64,000 nt of DNA from positions 3,479,807-3,543,806 of the forward strand of contig NZ_CP011770.1 in assembly GCF_001028705.1 (NCBI RefSeq). Direction: 5' to 3'. The notes under the pieces were generated by a model. It searched no databases and was not told the DNA's origin. It saw only the letters and a list, made by a program, of their open reading frames with translations. The first letter of the stretch is position 1. The number at the start of each line of letters is the position of its first letter. This DNA is from Croceicoccus naphthovorans (lineage in GTDB: Bacteria > Pseudomonadota > Alphaproteobacteria > Sphingomonadales > Sphingomonadaceae). This document shows positions 25,702-36,038 of this stretch, piece by piece. Made by a program: the position numbers and the translations under genes.

Positions 25702-26541
25702 TCATTTGTGACAGACGAGACAGCCGCTGTCCTCGTCCGCAAGCATCTGTTCCAACGTCCTATCGGTGATCCGTGCTCTCAGCGGATTTGGCATTCTGCG
25801 AGCGAGCGCCTGTGCCTTGCGCTCTTCATGATTGCGCTCGATCTCGGCAACCCGCTCCGGCCGCGCCAGTTCTTCGAGACTTTCGTTCTGGGTCCAGGTG
25901 AACGGTGAACCGTGCTCGATGGCTGATTTCTCGTAACGCTTGGCTTCCTCGAAGGCGTCCGGGTGCTCGCGCATCAGCCGCACCCATTCGATCTTCTGCT
26001 GGTAAAAGCAGAATGTGCAACCGCTGCGAGAACGCCAGCGATAGTAATCCGGTAGGCCAAGCCCGGAGTTTTCCAGCAGGCCGATGACCGAAGCCTTGTC
26101 GAGGCCGGCCTCCCTCAATGGGAAATGGACGTGCATGTTGGGGTGGGTTGCGATCATTCCCGAGCGGCTCGGCTCGTCGGCCCGGATCGCGACATAGGAA
26201 TGCACCTCCACGCCTGCGTCGAGATGCGGTTTGAGCCACTTCTGGAACGGCTGAATCTTGAGCTGCCGCGTGCACCAGCGGGTACGCGGGGAAGGCAGGA
26301 AGTGGCCGTATTCGGCTAGCCAAAAATCGAAATCCCGACCAGGATTGAGCATTTCAATGGTCTTGCCAAGGAAGCCCTCAAGGCGGCCGAGATAATCGTA
26401 CACCTCGGGCAGCTCCTTGCCGGTGTCAGTGAAGAAATACCGCACATCGATGTCCGGACGGTGATCGCCCATCCAGACCGCGAGGGCAGCGCTGTCTCGT
26501 CCGCCGGACAGACCCAGGACATGCATCGCCTCGCCGGTCAC
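25702..26541 (-). CDS. sspD: PAPS-reductase-like PP-loop protein, SspD-type
   Basis: The 279-residue protein has a PP-loop (SGGRDS, residues 12-17), Cys90 in RWCTRQLK, a CxxC pair in SGCTFCFYQQ near residue 175 and a terminal GCLVCH. This is the DndC/SspD type, which activates the DNA backbone with ATP for sulfur insertion using sulfur from the cysteine desulfurase. The start is GTG overlapping the sspC stop (GTGA); an ATG fifteen bases downstream is possible. Assignment to SspD rather than DndC rests on the neighbours: a DUF4007 gene and a large ATPase, with no DndB, DndD or DndE. Confidence 0.82.
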   Translation of the reverse strand: MTGEAMHVLGLSGGRDSAALAVWMGDHRPDIDVRYFFTDTGKELPEVYDYLGRLEGFLGKTIEMLNPGRDFDFWLAEYGHFLPSPRTRWCTRQLKIQPFQKWLKPHLDAGVEVHSYVAIRADEPSRSGMIATHPNMHVHFPLREAGLDKASVIGLLENSGLGLPDYYRWRSRSGCTFCFYQQKIEWVRLMREHPDAFEEAKRYEKSAIEHGSPFTWTQNESLEELARPERVAEIERNHEERKAQALARRMPNPLRARITDRTLEQMLADEDSGCLVCHK

Positions 26542-29500
26542 GCTTCCTTCTCCGCGCTAATGGGCACAGTGACATCGCGCTCGCCGTCATCCTCGATATG
26601 ACGCTGTGCGAGCTCCGCAATCACAGCGAGCACCATATCGGGCTCGAGCCGGGCGGTGTCGAGCGTCTTGCCAATCTCGTCGAGGAGTGGCCCGAGGCGC
26701 TTCTGCGCCTCGGTTGCAATCTGTGCTCTGCGGACGACGCTTCGTTCGGTCGACCCGACACCCGCCATCACCATCACCGCGGTCTGGGTCGGTTGCTGGT
26801 CGCTGTCGCCGAACAGTTCCACGCGGCGGAACCGGTAGGCGTATTCCGACAGCTGCATCGCCGCCCGACTCGGCTCGAGATCGTGCCACGTCGTCACCGG
26901 CTTACCCATCACGAGACCGCAAATTTCCGCCATGCTTTCCGTCGACCCATCGAACTCGGCCAGCCTCGTGATGAAGCCTCGAAGCTTGAGGTCGTCTCCC
27001 CCGTGACCCGCTATTCGCTTGGCTCGTTCCACCAACTCGGAGAGATTTCCTGCATCGCGGTGTTTCAGGCCCTCCAGCATCCGGGTTTTCAGATCCTCGA
27101 TCATGTCTGGGTAAGCGTGATCGAGTTCGCTCAGGACCGTGCGCAGCGCAGGTGCGGTGCCTTCGCCTGAAGTCTCGAGCGCTTCGGGGATGTCGACGAA
27201 GAGGAGCTGGTAGGGATCGTCCGCATCTAGCAACAAGCGACGCACATCGATTGCTTGCTTGGAGAGCGTGGCTTGCGCCTTGCGCGACCAGTTGGGAAGG
27301 CTGTACGCAAACTGCACGAGCGCCTGTGCTATCTCGAGCGGCTCCTCCGACGGCGCCTCTTCGACGAATTCGCTCGCGACGGCTGCAAACTCCTTCAGCG
27401 CGACCGCATTCGCGGCATCGGTCGGAACCGATCTCAGCGCAATATGGTCGGGGTCCTGCAGCAGAAGATCCATGACCAGATCGGATATTGCCGGCTGGAA
27501 GGCCTCTTTCGCATAGATCGCAGTGCTGTGACGACGCGAGAAAAGATAGGTCACGAGCAATAGGGGCATCACGCCTTGCTGCACGCCGTAAGGCGGCTCG
27601 CCCCAAGCCCGGTAGATGTCGGCAACACCAACCTGCTCGCCGGCTTCGAGCAGGCCATCGGTTAGCGACCAGAGAGGGGCGAACGTGCTGGTTTCGCCGG
27701 GCGGAACGAAGTCCCACCGCTCGCCTTGCCGGACATAGAGACCCGCGCGTTCCAGAACGGTAACCGCTAGGCCCTTCTCGGCCGGATAGCCCTTGATCCC
27801 GAAGTGCTGCTCGCCGCGGCCCACTACAATAGCATGCAACAGGGCTCGCAACGCCGCATTGGAATTGCTCGAAGGCCGCCGACGATTGATGAGTTCGGAA
27901 TGCACGATCGGAGCCTGCCGGAAAGTCCGCCGGGCGATATCGCTTGCTGCTTGCGACAGGCCATAGGAAAGCGACCGCAAATCGAGCGGCTTACCAGTGT
28001 CGAACCAGTGCGCGCGCTCGAAACCTTCTCTCAGGAGACCTTCCAGCTGCGCGGACAAATGGGCAATGCGGGCATCGATCTCGCGCCTGGCGGCTGCATC
28101 TCCGGCCAGTTCGGGGCTTTCGTTGCGCACGTCTCGCGCGGCTTCGAGCTCGATCGCTGTTTTGCGAATGTCCGCACTGTTCGATGCAAGACCAACAATT
28201 ACGGGCAGACCGTGCCGATGCTCCGTGCGCGAGACTTCGATCAGACTCGCCTCCGCTTGGCCGGGATCGACGTCGATCCCAGGCAGAAGCAGCAGGAACT
28301 TGCCAGCAGCCCCGGCGCTAACCCGAACGTCTTTCGGACCAAGCCCTTGCGGCGCCAGTTCGCCGATTTGTGCGTCGAACCAGCGCGGCGTGCCATATTC
28401 GGCGTAATGCCGCTTGGCCAGAATCGGCTGCAGCGAGGCGAGATCGTTCAGCGACGCTATCTCGAGCCGCCCGCGTTCGGCGATGCGGGCCTCGATTTCG
28501 CCCTCAATGTCGAAATCGCTGCCGGCATAGATTGCATAGGCGCCGAGATGGCGACGGTAGACCAGCGCCGAAATCTTCACGAGATCGGCAAGCTGCTCTT
28601 CGACGTCCGCATCGGAATGACCGAGGCTTGCCGCAATCGTCCGGGATGAGGCTGCCAGACCCGATCCATTGCTGAACAGATCGATGACCGCCACGGTCTT
28701 CGCGATCTGCAAGCGCAGGTGGGTGCCGTCGCGGCCCGCCCTCGCTATCGCTTCTGCGGCCTGTGCCCAGCGATGGCCGTCGGGCGAAGCCATGATCGCG
28801 GGCTCCAGATTGACCTGCAGATAATCCCAAAGTTCTGCCGGTCCGAAGGTTTTTCCTGAGGCGAGCGTCGTGCGCTGAAGAAATTCGGTGAAGCCGCTGG
28901 GTTCCGCTGAGGCAAGAAAACCGAACAGGCTGCGTTCGTTCTGGCTGAAGCGCCGCCGGGTGATCGGTCCAAGCAGCGCTGCCGCCGCAGGGTTGAGAGG
29001 CCAGCAATCGTCGAGCCTCTCCGCAAGATCCTTGGGCACACCTGGTCGCCGTTCGGCAATCTCGCTGGCAACAATAGCGGCAATTGGATGCGACTGAGGG
29101 TGCGAACGCTCTGTCGTGACGGCACGCCCGATCAATTCGATCACCTCGTCGACCGCCGTAATGATCGGGACATCCGCAAAGCGGCCCTGAACCTTGCGCC
29201 ATTCGTCCTGGACGCTCTGTCCGAGGCGATCGGCATAGCGCTCGAAAGCCTGGTGCAGCACGCCCACAACGATAAGTCTTCCCTCGCTGCGATTGGCCGC
29301 CTCTGCGAGATCCTGGAAGAAATGGATGTCGATGGCGTGATCGGCAGCACCTTCCAGATATTTGCCCAGTTCGTCGACAATGACGAGAACCCCGCCCTTG
29401 GGACGCGCTTCAACCTCGCGTTGCAGCCGCTCGACGATATCGCGCCCGTCAGCGGCTTCCATCCTGGACCGCTTGGTCCGAGCGTGGCCCGGGGCGCCAG

Positions 29501-29906
29501 CGATTGCTGATGCGAGCGCCTCGCGCAGGTCCCCCACCGGGTTGCCCCGCCGACCGCTCACGGGCACGCAGAGCCAGTCCTTGGGCGCACGCCCGAAAAC
29601 GTCGGCCACTTCGGGCACATCGCCAAGCAGTTGCTTCGCTTCCCTGTAGGCGGGCCCGCGCCCGAGCGAATAGGAGGCAAGCGCAAGCGCGAGGCTCGAC
29701 TTGCCGCCGCCGTAAGGGCCCGTCCAGGTGAACGCGCCCTGTCCGTTTGTCGCGAGGCGGAGCGTGGTGGTCAACGCATCGCGCGCTGATCCTTGAAGTA
29801 CATAACCGGAGAGGGGATCGGCCTGGCCAAAATCGGCATCGATCCTGATCGATCTTTGGTAGCGCGGGGCGACCGAAACATGGTCTGAGAGATAGGCCTG
29901 CGTCAT
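26538..29906 (-). CDS. sspC: Large P-loop ATPase, SspC-type
   Basis: The 1122-residue protein has Walker A GPYGGGKSS at residues 63-71 and Walker B VLVIVDELGKY at residues 173-183. The rest is helical and without recognised enzymatic motifs. Its size and position between a DUF4007 gene and a PAPS-reductase-like gene match SspC, the ATPase of the SspABCD single-strand phosphorothioation system. It overlaps sspB at its start (ATGA) and sspD at its end (GTGA), so expression of the three is coupled. The sequence does not tell which DNA motif is modified. Confidence 0.8.
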   Translation of the reverse strand: MTQAYLSDHVSVAPRYQRSIRIDADFGQADPLSGYVLQGSARDALTTTLRLATNGQGAFTWTGPYGGGKSSLALALASYSLGRGPAYREAKQLLGDVPEVADVFGRAPKDWLCVPVSGRRGNPVGDLREALASAIAGAPGHARTKRSRMEAADGRDIVERLQREVEARPKGGVLVIVDELGKYLEGAADHAIDIHFFQDLAEAANRSEGRLIVVGVLHQAFERYADRLGQSVQDEWRKVQGRFADVPIITAVDEVIELIGRAVTTERSHPQSHPIAAIVASEIAERRPGVPKDLAERLDDCWPLNPAAAALLGPITRRRFSQNERSLFGFLASAEPSGFTEFLQRTTLASGKTFGPAELWDYLQVNLEPAIMASPDGHRWAQAAEAIARAGRDGTHLRLQIAKTVAVIDLFSNGSGLAASSRTIAASLGHSDADVEEQLADLVKISALVYRRHLGAYAIYAGSDFDIEGEIEARIAERGRLEIASLNDLASLQPILAKRHYAEYGTPRWFDAQIGELAPQGLGPKDVRVSAGAAGKFLLLLPGIDVDPGQAEASLIEVSRTEHRHGLPVIVGLASNSADIRKTAIELEAARDVRNESPELAGDAAARREIDARIAHLSAQLEGLLREGFERAHWFDTGKPLDLRSLSYGLSQAASDIARRTFRQAPIVHSELINRRRPSSNSNAALRALLHAIVVGRGEQHFGIKGYPAEKGLAVTVLERAGLYVRQGERWDFVPPGETSTFAPLWSLTDGLLEAGEQVGVADIYRAWGEPPYGVQQGVMPLLLVTYLFSRRHSTAIYAKEAFQPAISDLVMDLLLQDPDHIALRSVPTDAANAVALKEFAAVASEFVEEAPSEEPLEIAQALVQFAYSLPNWSRKAQATLSKQAIDVRRLLLDADDPYQLLFVDIPEALETSGEGTAPALRTVLSELDHAYPDMIEDLKTRMLEGLKHRDAGNLSELVERAKRIAGHGGDDLKLRGFITRLAEFDGSTESMAEICGLVMGKPVTTWHDLEPSRAAMQLSEYAYRFRRVELFGDSDQQPTQTAVMVMAGVGSTERSVVRRAQIATEAQKRLGPLLDEIGKTLDTARLEPDMVLAVIAELAQRHIEDDGERDVTVPISAEKEA

Positions 29907-30859
29907 GCCGCGAGCGCCTTGGTGTGCGGATAGGCGCTGGCGATGAAGGAGGCCGGATCAGGCAGGCCTTCTCCCCGCCTGGCAATCGCGCGCACACCTG
30001 CGCTGTCGGTCCACAGAAAGGCGCCCTTGGCGACCCTTTCGATATCGACAAGCCGGTCGATCAGCGCATCCTCGTCTAGCTTGAAGATCCGCCCCGGCGA
30101 TCCGGGCTCGTATACCAGCGTATCGATGGCGAGCGTTGCTTGCTCGGGCGCACGCCTCGCCCAGAAATCTGCAAGCGCAAAAAGGAAGATACCGTCGGGC
30201 AAGCCGGGCTTGGGCCCATGGCGGAAAGCGAACGATCGCGATGACACTTCGCGCATAAGGCCAAGTTCGCCAAGTACGGTTTCCACCTGATCGTCAACCG
30301 CGCCCGCGCCGACCTTGGCGACATAGGATCTGATAAAGCATTCCACGTCGCGCTTGATCGTTGTGGAGGAGGCCCGCGACCGGTCGAGTTGGGCACACAG
30401 CAGCCGGATCGGCTCGGCAATGCCGTCGCGGTCGAACCCATGTGCATTCAGATGGTTGAACGCATAATACCACGTCGTAGCGCGCTCGAAATTGCTGGCG
30501 ATCTGCCAATGGAGCAGCCATGTGGTCGCGAGGCTTTCCATGAACGGATCGAGACCTGAATCGCGGTCAAAGATGAGATCGCCAAAGGGCGTTGCCTTCA
30601 AGGCACCGACACCCCTCTCCGGGTCTTCTTCAATGATTCGGCACGCGAGCGCCCAATGCTTGATCGCCGCAACCATATTCTTGCCGACCCCGAACCGGAT
30701 GATCCCTTCGTCCTTGTCAAAGGTATTGGGGGCCGGAGCCTCCGCATCCTCGCAGACCGCATCGTAAGCCTTGCGTAGCCACAGCCGCCTCAGCGGAAAG
30801 GTTTCATGTCCCGCGAAGCGCGTCTTGACGCCGGGCTGTCCAAGGGGTCCTCTGAGCAT
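29903..30859 (-). CDS. sspB: DUF4007 protein, SspB-type
   Basis: The 318-residue protein starts with the DUF4007 signature FAGHETFPLRRLWLRKAYD and continues with GVGKNMVAAIKHWALACRII near residue 57. DUF4007 proteins occur beside PAPS-reductase-like genes; SspB of the Ssp system belongs to this group and nicks DNA to allow sulfur incorporation. ATG complement 30859 follows a TAGGAA site, and a small perfect hairpin (30872-30888) lies directly upstream. The 3' end overlaps sspC by four bases. Confidence 0.83.
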   Translation of the reverse strand: MLRGPLGQPGVKTRFAGHETFPLRRLWLRKAYDAVCEDAEAPAPNTFDKDEGIIRFGVGKNMVAAIKHWALACRIIEEDPERGVGALKATPFGDLIFDRDSGLDPFMESLATTWLLHWQIASNFERATTWYYAFNHLNAHGFDRDGIAEPIRLLCAQLDRSRASSTTIKRDVECFIRSYVAKVGAGAVDDQVETVLGELGLMREVSSRSFAFRHGPKPGLPDGIFLFALADFWARRAPEQATLAIDTLVYEPGSPGRIFKLDEDALIDRLVDIERVAKGAFLWTDSAGVRAIARRGEGLPDPASFIASAYPHTKALAA

Positions 30860-30871
30860 GATTTGTTCCTA

Positions 30872-30888
30872 CTGGGGATTTCCCCCAG
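30872..30888 (-). promoter_or_regulatory. Short hairpin in the sspA-sspB gap
   Basis: A six-base inverted repeat (CTGGGG and CCCCAG) lies between the sspA stop and the sspB ribosome site. No T-run follows on the coding strand, so it is more likely an mRNA-processing or translation-control element than a terminator. Confidence 0.35.
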
Positions 30889-30928
30889 TTGGCAACCTCG
30901 ATGCGGGCCCTGCTTGGAAATTTACGCT

Positions 30929-32086
30929 TCAGGCCGCTGCTCGGTAGGCTTTCTCGTGCGCAGCCAAGAGCGCACTGACGGCACGGTCGATATCGGCCTC
31001 GGAAGTGGTTCGGCCAATCCCGATGCGAATGGACGACGAAGCCTCGTCAAAGGAAAGCCCTTGCGCCAACAGGACGTAAGACGGCTCGATGCTGCCTGAA
31101 TTGCAGGCTGAGCCTGTTGATGCCGATAGTTCGCCGCGGGCATGCAAGAGGATGTCTTCCGCATTCACTCCCTCGGCCCTGAGGCTTGTGCAACCCGGGA
31201 TGCGCTCGGCATGCGGATTGATAGTGAAAGGACATCCCTTCCTGGTGACCCGATCTTCGAAAAGTCTTTGTAATGATTGAATATGTGTGCGTGCCGACTG
31301 GCCGTGGCGCTCGTAAAGCCGCGCCGCCGCTGCAAGCCCGGCGCAAAGCGGAACCGGCACTGTACCGCTGCGTCCGAGAGGCTGCTGTCCACCGCCATCA
31401 AGCTGCGGAACGAGCCGTAACCGCGCGGCGCGCGACACGACAAGGCCGCCGATGCCTTTTGGACCGTAGAACTTGTGACCGGAGAAACTCAGCAGATCGG
31501 CACTGGTATGGTTGAAGTCGACATCGATCTTTCCGACGGTCTGCGCCGCATCTGTGTGAAACAGGACACCTTGGCGATGACAGATTTCGGCAATCTCGCG
31601 CACGGGTTGAATGACGCCGGTTTCGTTGTTGGCGTGCATGACCGATACGAGCGCCGTGTCGGGCCTCAGGGCCTGCGCGATGGCTTCTGCGCGAACGCGG
31701 CCATCTGCCCCCGGTTTGACTTCGGTGACCTCGATCCCGGTTTTCACGAGCGAACGGGCGGCCTCCAGCACGCATTTGTGCTCGATCGATGACACCACCA
31801 GATGGTTTCCGCGTCGTTCGGCTGAGCTCATAACACCTTTGATGGCGAGGTTGTTCGCCTCGGTTGCTCCGCTGGTGAAGAGGATTTCGTCCTCCCCGGC
31901 ACCGAGCAGCGCCGCAAGCGCTTCGCGCGATCGTTCGACAATTTTCGAGGCTTCCAGGCCATGCGCATGATCCGAATGCGGATTGCCACAGTCATGGCTC
32001 ATCGCGTCCGTCATCGCATCGATGACCGAGGGATCGACCGGAGTTGAGGCCATGAAATCGAGATAGGCGGGGCCGGGTCTGCGCAA
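30929..32086 (-). CDS. sspA: Cysteine desulfurase, SspA-type
   Basis: The product of 385 residues is a PLP-dependent NifS/IscS-type desulfurase. It shows AYLDFMASTPVD at the start, the cofactor lysine in SFSGHKFYGPKG, and the sulfur-accepting cysteine in STGSACNSG. It would supply persulfide sulfur to SspD. The chosen start is TTG complement 32086, preceded by GAAGG; the frame extends to 32236 but those residues are not family-like. The gene lies 70 bases upstream of sspB in the same direction. A housekeeping desulfurase role is possible, but the context favours DNA phosphorothioation. Confidence 0.84.
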   Translation of the reverse strand: MRRPGPAYLDFMASTPVDPSVIDAMTDAMSHDCGNPHSDHAHGLEASKIVERSREALAALLGAGEDEILFTSGATEANNLAIKGVMSSAERRGNHLVVSSIEHKCVLEAARSLVKTGIEVTEVKPGADGRVRAEAIAQALRPDTALVSVMHANNETGVIQPVREIAEICHRQGVLFHTDAAQTVGKIDVDFNHTSADLLSFSGHKFYGPKGIGGLVVSRAARLRLVPQLDGGGQQPLGRSGTVPVPLCAGLAAAARLYERHGQSARTHIQSLQRLFEDRVTRKGCPFTINPHAERIPGCTSLRAEGVNAEDILLHARGELSASTGSACNSGSIEPSYVLLAQGLSFDEASSSIRIGIGRTTSEADIDRAVSALLAAHEKAYRAAA

Positions 32087-32328
32087 GGAACAACCTTCAT
32101 TGAAATCGGTGCACCGATAAGACCAAAACTGGCCAGGCAAAGCAACCGCGATCGCGCGGCGTTCGAGCTTGGACGGCGGCGACCTTCCGATTTGGCCTTT
32201 TCCTTTCTTTCTTATTCTTCGCTCTTCTACCCTCATTGCAGATCGCTATTGCCTGAGGGCAAAGTAATGTCTTTTTGATCTGCCTCGCGAACGCAGCCGA
32301 TGGTCGGTTGCCGCATCCGAGGCAGTCC

Positions 32329-33309
32329 ATGAGCGTCATCCCCCTTCGATCCGAAGTCTCATCGCGCGGCGCGCGCATGCTGCGCACTGCGCTTGGTGCC
32401 GACATCGCTCGCTGGCTCGACGAGCCCGATGTCATCGAAGTCATGCTCAACCCCGATGGGCGTCTCTGGGTCGACCGATTGGGCGAGGGTCTCGCGGCGA
32501 CCGAATGTCTGATGAGTGCAGCCGATGGTGAGCGCATCATCCGGCTGGTCGCCCATCATGTCGGCGCCGAGGTTCATGCAAGCGCACCGCGTGTGTCCGC
32601 CGAGCTGCCGGAAGGCGGCGAGCGCTTCGAAGGCCTGCTGCCCCCGGTGGTTGCCGCCCCGAGCTTCGCCATCCGCAAACCAGCTATCGCGGTGTTCGCG
32701 CTGGCCGATTACGTGACGACCGGGATCATGAGCAAATGGCAGGCTGAAGCGCTTGCCGGTGCGGTCGCTGCGAGAAAGAACATTCTGGTCGTCGGCGGCA
32801 CCTCGACCGGCAAGACGACGCTCACCAATGCGTTGCTCGCCGAGGTCGCATCCACGTCCGACCGTGTCGTCCTGATCGAGGATACGCTGGAGCTGCAATG
32901 CGCAGCGCCCAATCTGGTGTCGCTGCGGACCAAGGACGGCGTTGCGACCTTGTCCGATCTTGTCCGGTCCGCGCTGCGCCTGCGGCCCGATCGCATTCCC
33001 ATTGGCGAGGTGCGCGGTGCAGAAGCACTTGATCTGCTGAAAGCGTGGGGCACCGGTCATCCAGGCGGGGTCGGCACGCTTCACGCTGGTTCGGCGCTTG
33101 GCACGCTGCGGCGGCTCGAACAGCTTATCCAGGAAAGTGTGGTCACCGTGCCGCGCGCGCTGATCGCCGAAACCATCGATATCATCGCCGTGCTTGTGCG
33201 CGACGGCACCGGGCGGCGCCTTGCCGAACTCGCCGAGGTGCGCGGGCTCGATGCCGCAGGCGAATACGTCCTCGCACCCCTTCCATCCACAGCAGGAGAC
33301 CATTCGTGA
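32329..33309 (+). CDS. trbB: Conjugation ATPase TrbB (VirB11-like)
   Basis: The 326-residue traffic ATPase has Walker [12 protein letters not shown] (about residue 155), an Asp/Glu box IEDTLELQ, and the VirB11 [12 protein letters not shown] segment. It powers pilus assembly and substrate transfer at the inner membrane. ATG 32329 gives the normal N-terminus ([10 protein letters not shown]); the open frame further upstream is not coding. It diverges from sspA, with promoters likely in 32087-32328. Its stop overlaps trbC (GTGA). Confidence 0.92.
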   Translation: MSVIPLRSEVSSRGARMLRTALGADIARWLDEPDVIEVMLNPDGRLWVDRLGEGLAATECLMSAADGERIIRLVAHHVGAEVHASAPRVSAELPEGGERFEGLLPPVVAAPSFAIRKPAIAVFALADYVTTGIMSKWQAEALAGAVAARKNILVVGGTSTGKTTLTNALLAEVASTSDRVVLIEDTLELQCAAPNLVSLRTKDGVATLSDLVRSALRLRPDRIPIGEVRGAEALDLLKAWGTGHPGGVGTLHAGSALGTLRRLEQLIQESVVTVPRALIAETIDIIAVLVRDGTGRRLAELAEVRGLDAAGEYVLAPLPSTAGDHS

Positions 33310-33638
33310 CCCATATCTTGCCGCACCCGCACCCGCGCCTGTCAGCTTTGATCGTTGCCAGCCTCTTTGCGCTGGCATTTGCGGCGCCCGCCCACGCCGC
33401 TGGCTCTTCGATGCCGTGGGAAGCGCCGCTCCAGGCGATCCTCGAATCAATCCAGGGCCCGGTCGCCAAGATCGTCGCGGTGATCATCATCATCGCCACC
33501 GGGCTGGCGCTTGCTTTCGGGGATACATCGGGCGGTTTCCGGCGCCTGATCCAGATCGTCTTCGGGCTTTCGATCGCCTTTGCCGCGTCCTCCTTCTTCC
33601 TTTCGTTTTTCTCCTTCGGCGGCGGAGCGCTGGTCTGA
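33306..33638 (+). CDS. trbC: Pilin TrbC (VirB2-like)
   Basis: The 110-residue prepilin has a signal peptide ending AAPAHAAG and two hydrophobic segments (IVAVIIIIATGLALAFG and FGLSIAFAASSFFLSFFSFGGG). It should be cut and possibly cyclised by TraF. The GTG start overlaps the trbB stop, and the stop overlaps trbD. Confidence 0.9.
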   Translation: MTHILPHPHPRLSALIVASLFALAFAAPAHAAGSSMPWEAPLQAILESIQGPVAKIVAVIIIIATGLALAFGDTSGGFRRLIQIVFGLSIAFAASSFFLSFFSFGGGALV

Positions 33639-33913
33639 TGGATAGCAGCGAAGCTTCTCTGCCGAACGGCTTTGCGGTCCCTGTTCACCGGGCCCTGACC
33701 GAGCATATCCTGCTCGGCGGTGCGCCGCGCGGACTTGCTATCGCCAATGCGACATTGGCGGGCGCAATCGGACTGGGTCTGCAGCTGTGGATCGCAGGCG
33801 CCGCGTTTTTCGCGCTCGGCCACATGGTCGCGGTCTGGGCCGCCCGGCACGATCCGCAATTCGTCGATGTCGCACGGCGGCATCTGCGGTTCCCCGCGCA
33901 TCTGCAGGTCTGA
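33638..33913 (+). CDS. trbD: Conjugation protein TrbD (VirB3-like)
   Basis: The 91-residue membrane protein has the VirB3/TrbD pattern: a polar N-terminus (VPVHRALTEHILLGGAPR), then a hydrophobic hairpin at residues 36-68. It forms part of the inner-membrane complex with TrbE. The start overlaps the trbC stop (TGATG), and trbE follows three bases after. Confidence 0.88.
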   Translation: MDSSEASLPNGFAVPVHRALTEHILLGGAPRGLAIANATLAGAIGLGLQLWIAGAAFFALGHMVAVWAARHDPQFVDVARRHLRFPAHLQV

Positions 33914-35597
33914 GCCATGCTGAGCTTGCGCGAATATCGAAACAAGGCCGACCGGCTTGCGGACTTCCTGCCATGGGCGGCGCTCGTCGCACCCGGCGTC
34001 GTGCTCAACAAGGACGGCAGCTTCCAGCGGACGGCCCGCTTTCGCGGGCCGGATCTCGACAGCGCGACCCCTGCCGAACTGGTTTCAACGACGGCGCGGT
34101 TGAACAGCGCGCTACGCCGGCTCGGTTCGGGCTGGTCGATCTTCGTCGAGGCTGTGCGTCGTCCGGCACTGGATTATCCCGCCTGCGCCTTTCCCGATCC
34201 GGCCTCGGCACTGGTCGAACGAGAGCGCGCCGCGCAGTTCGCAGAAGAAGGCGCGCATTTCGAGAGCCGCTATTTTCTGACCTTCTTATGGATGCCGCCT
34301 GCCGAGGATGCCGCGCGGGCTGAAAGCTGGCTCTACGAAGGCAAAGCCGAGAAAGGCGTGGATCCGCGCGAGCTTCTCGAGGGCTTCGCCGATCGGACCG
34401 ACCGGCTGCTGCGCCTGTTCGAAGGGTTCTTTCCCGAGGTCCAATGGCTCGATGATGGCGAGACCCTGAGCTATCTTCACAGCTGCATCTCGACGCGACT
34501 GCACGATGTACGCGTTCCCGAAACCCCGATGCATCTCGATGCGCTGCTTGCCGACGAGCCGCTGACCGGCGGTCTCGAACCGCGCCTGGGTGCGGCCCAT
34601 CTGCGGACACTGACCGTGATCGGCTTTCCGAGCGCGACATTCCCCGGGCTGCTCGATGAACTCAATGCGCAGGGCTTCGCCTATCGCTGGGCGACGCGGG
34701 CGATCATGCTCGACAAGAGCGACGCGACGAAGCTGCTTTCGAAAATCCGCCGCCAGTGGTTCGCCAAGCGCAAATCGGTCGCCGCGATCCTCAAGGAAGT
34801 GATGACCAACGAGGCTTCGGTGCTGGTCGACAGCGATGCAGCCAACAAGGCCGAGGATGCCGATGCCGCTCTACAGGAGCTGGGCGCCGACCATGTCGGG
34901 CTCGCGCTGGTCACCGCGACCGTTACGGTGTGGGCCGAGGAACCGGCGCTTGCCGCCGAGAAGCTGCGGCTGGTCGAGAAGGTCATCCAGGGCCGCGACT
35001 TTACCTGTGTGACCGAAGGCATGAATGCGATCGAGGCCTGGCTCGGATCGCTGCCCGGCCATGTCTACGCCAATGTTCGCCAGCCCCCGATCTCGACGCT
35101 GAACCTTGCGCATATGATGCCGCTTTCGGCTGTCTGGGCCGGACCGGAACACGATGCGCATTTTGACGCGCCGCCGCTGCTTTACGCCAAGACCGAAGGC
35201 TCGACCCCCTTCCGGTTTTCGCTTCATGTCGGCGATGTCGGACATGGCCTCGTCGTCGGTCCGACCGGGGCGGGCAAATCGGTCTTGCTGGCGATGATGG
35301 CGATGCAGTTTCGCCGCTATGCCGGGTCGCAAATTTTCGCTTTCGATTTCGGCGGCTCGATCCGTGCGGCGGCGCTCGCCTGCGGCGGCGATTGGCAGGA
35401 TCTGGGATCGAGTCTTTCCGAGGACAGCGACGAGGCAGTCCTGCTGCAACCGCTGGCGCGGATCGATGAGCCGGCACAGCGCAACTGGGCCTCGGAATGG
35501 CTCCAGGCGATCCTCACTGCGTAAGCGTGGTGTGAAGGCCGCCTTGCATGATGGCGTTGGGATAGGCTGATTACCGCTCTCTTGTGGAGCGGTGCCG

Positions 35598-36038
35598 ATG
35601 GACGATATCGACGATGACGGAACGAGCAGTCATACGACTGGTCATATGAGCACTCGTATGACTGGTCGCGTCGAGATCGTAGGGCGCGTGTCGGGCCGTC
35701 GGCGCTGGACGGTGGAGCAGAAGCTGGCGATTTTGCGGGACGCCTTCGGACCGGATGGCTCGGTTCGGTCGGCCTGTGAACGGCATGAAGTCGGCAGCGG
35801 GCAACTCTACACCTGGCGGCGCCTGGCGATGTCTGGTGAGTTGACGGGAACGAGGCGGACGGCATTGCCGGCTTTTGCCGAGGTTGAGATATCGGAGCCC
35901 TTGCTTCCGGCTGTTTCATCTCCCGCCCGAGCGGGTGGCGAGATCGGGATCGAACTGCCTTCGGGCGTGAAGCTGACGGTGGACACTGCAGTCGATGCCG
36001 ATGCGCTGGCGCGGGTGATCAGCGTGCTGTCTCAATGA
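35598..36038 (+). CDS. tnpA: IS66 TnpA-type accessory protein
   Basis: The protein of about 146 residues has a helix-turn-helix (RRWTVEQKLAILRDAFGPDGSVRSACERHEVGSGQLYTWRR) of the IS66 Orf1 type. Its C-terminal half carries the IGIELPSGVKLTVD segment typical of this protein. It is thought to bind the element ends. The ATG at 35598 is favoured by GGAG at 35586. It overlaps tnpB by four bases. Confidence 0.9.
   Translation: MDDIDDDGTSSHTTGHMSTRMTGRVEIVGRVSGRRRWTVEQKLAILRDAFGPDGSVRSACERHEVGSGQLYTWRRLAMSGELTGTRRTALPAFAEVEISEPLLPAVSSPARAGGEIGIELPSGVKLTVDTAVDADALARVISVLSQ

Noticed and set aside
25702..32086. A Dnd (dndABCDE) rather than Ssp assignment
   Set aside because: There is no DndB, DndD or DndE-like gene, whereas the DUF4007 gene and the large P-loop ATPase fit SspB and SspC.
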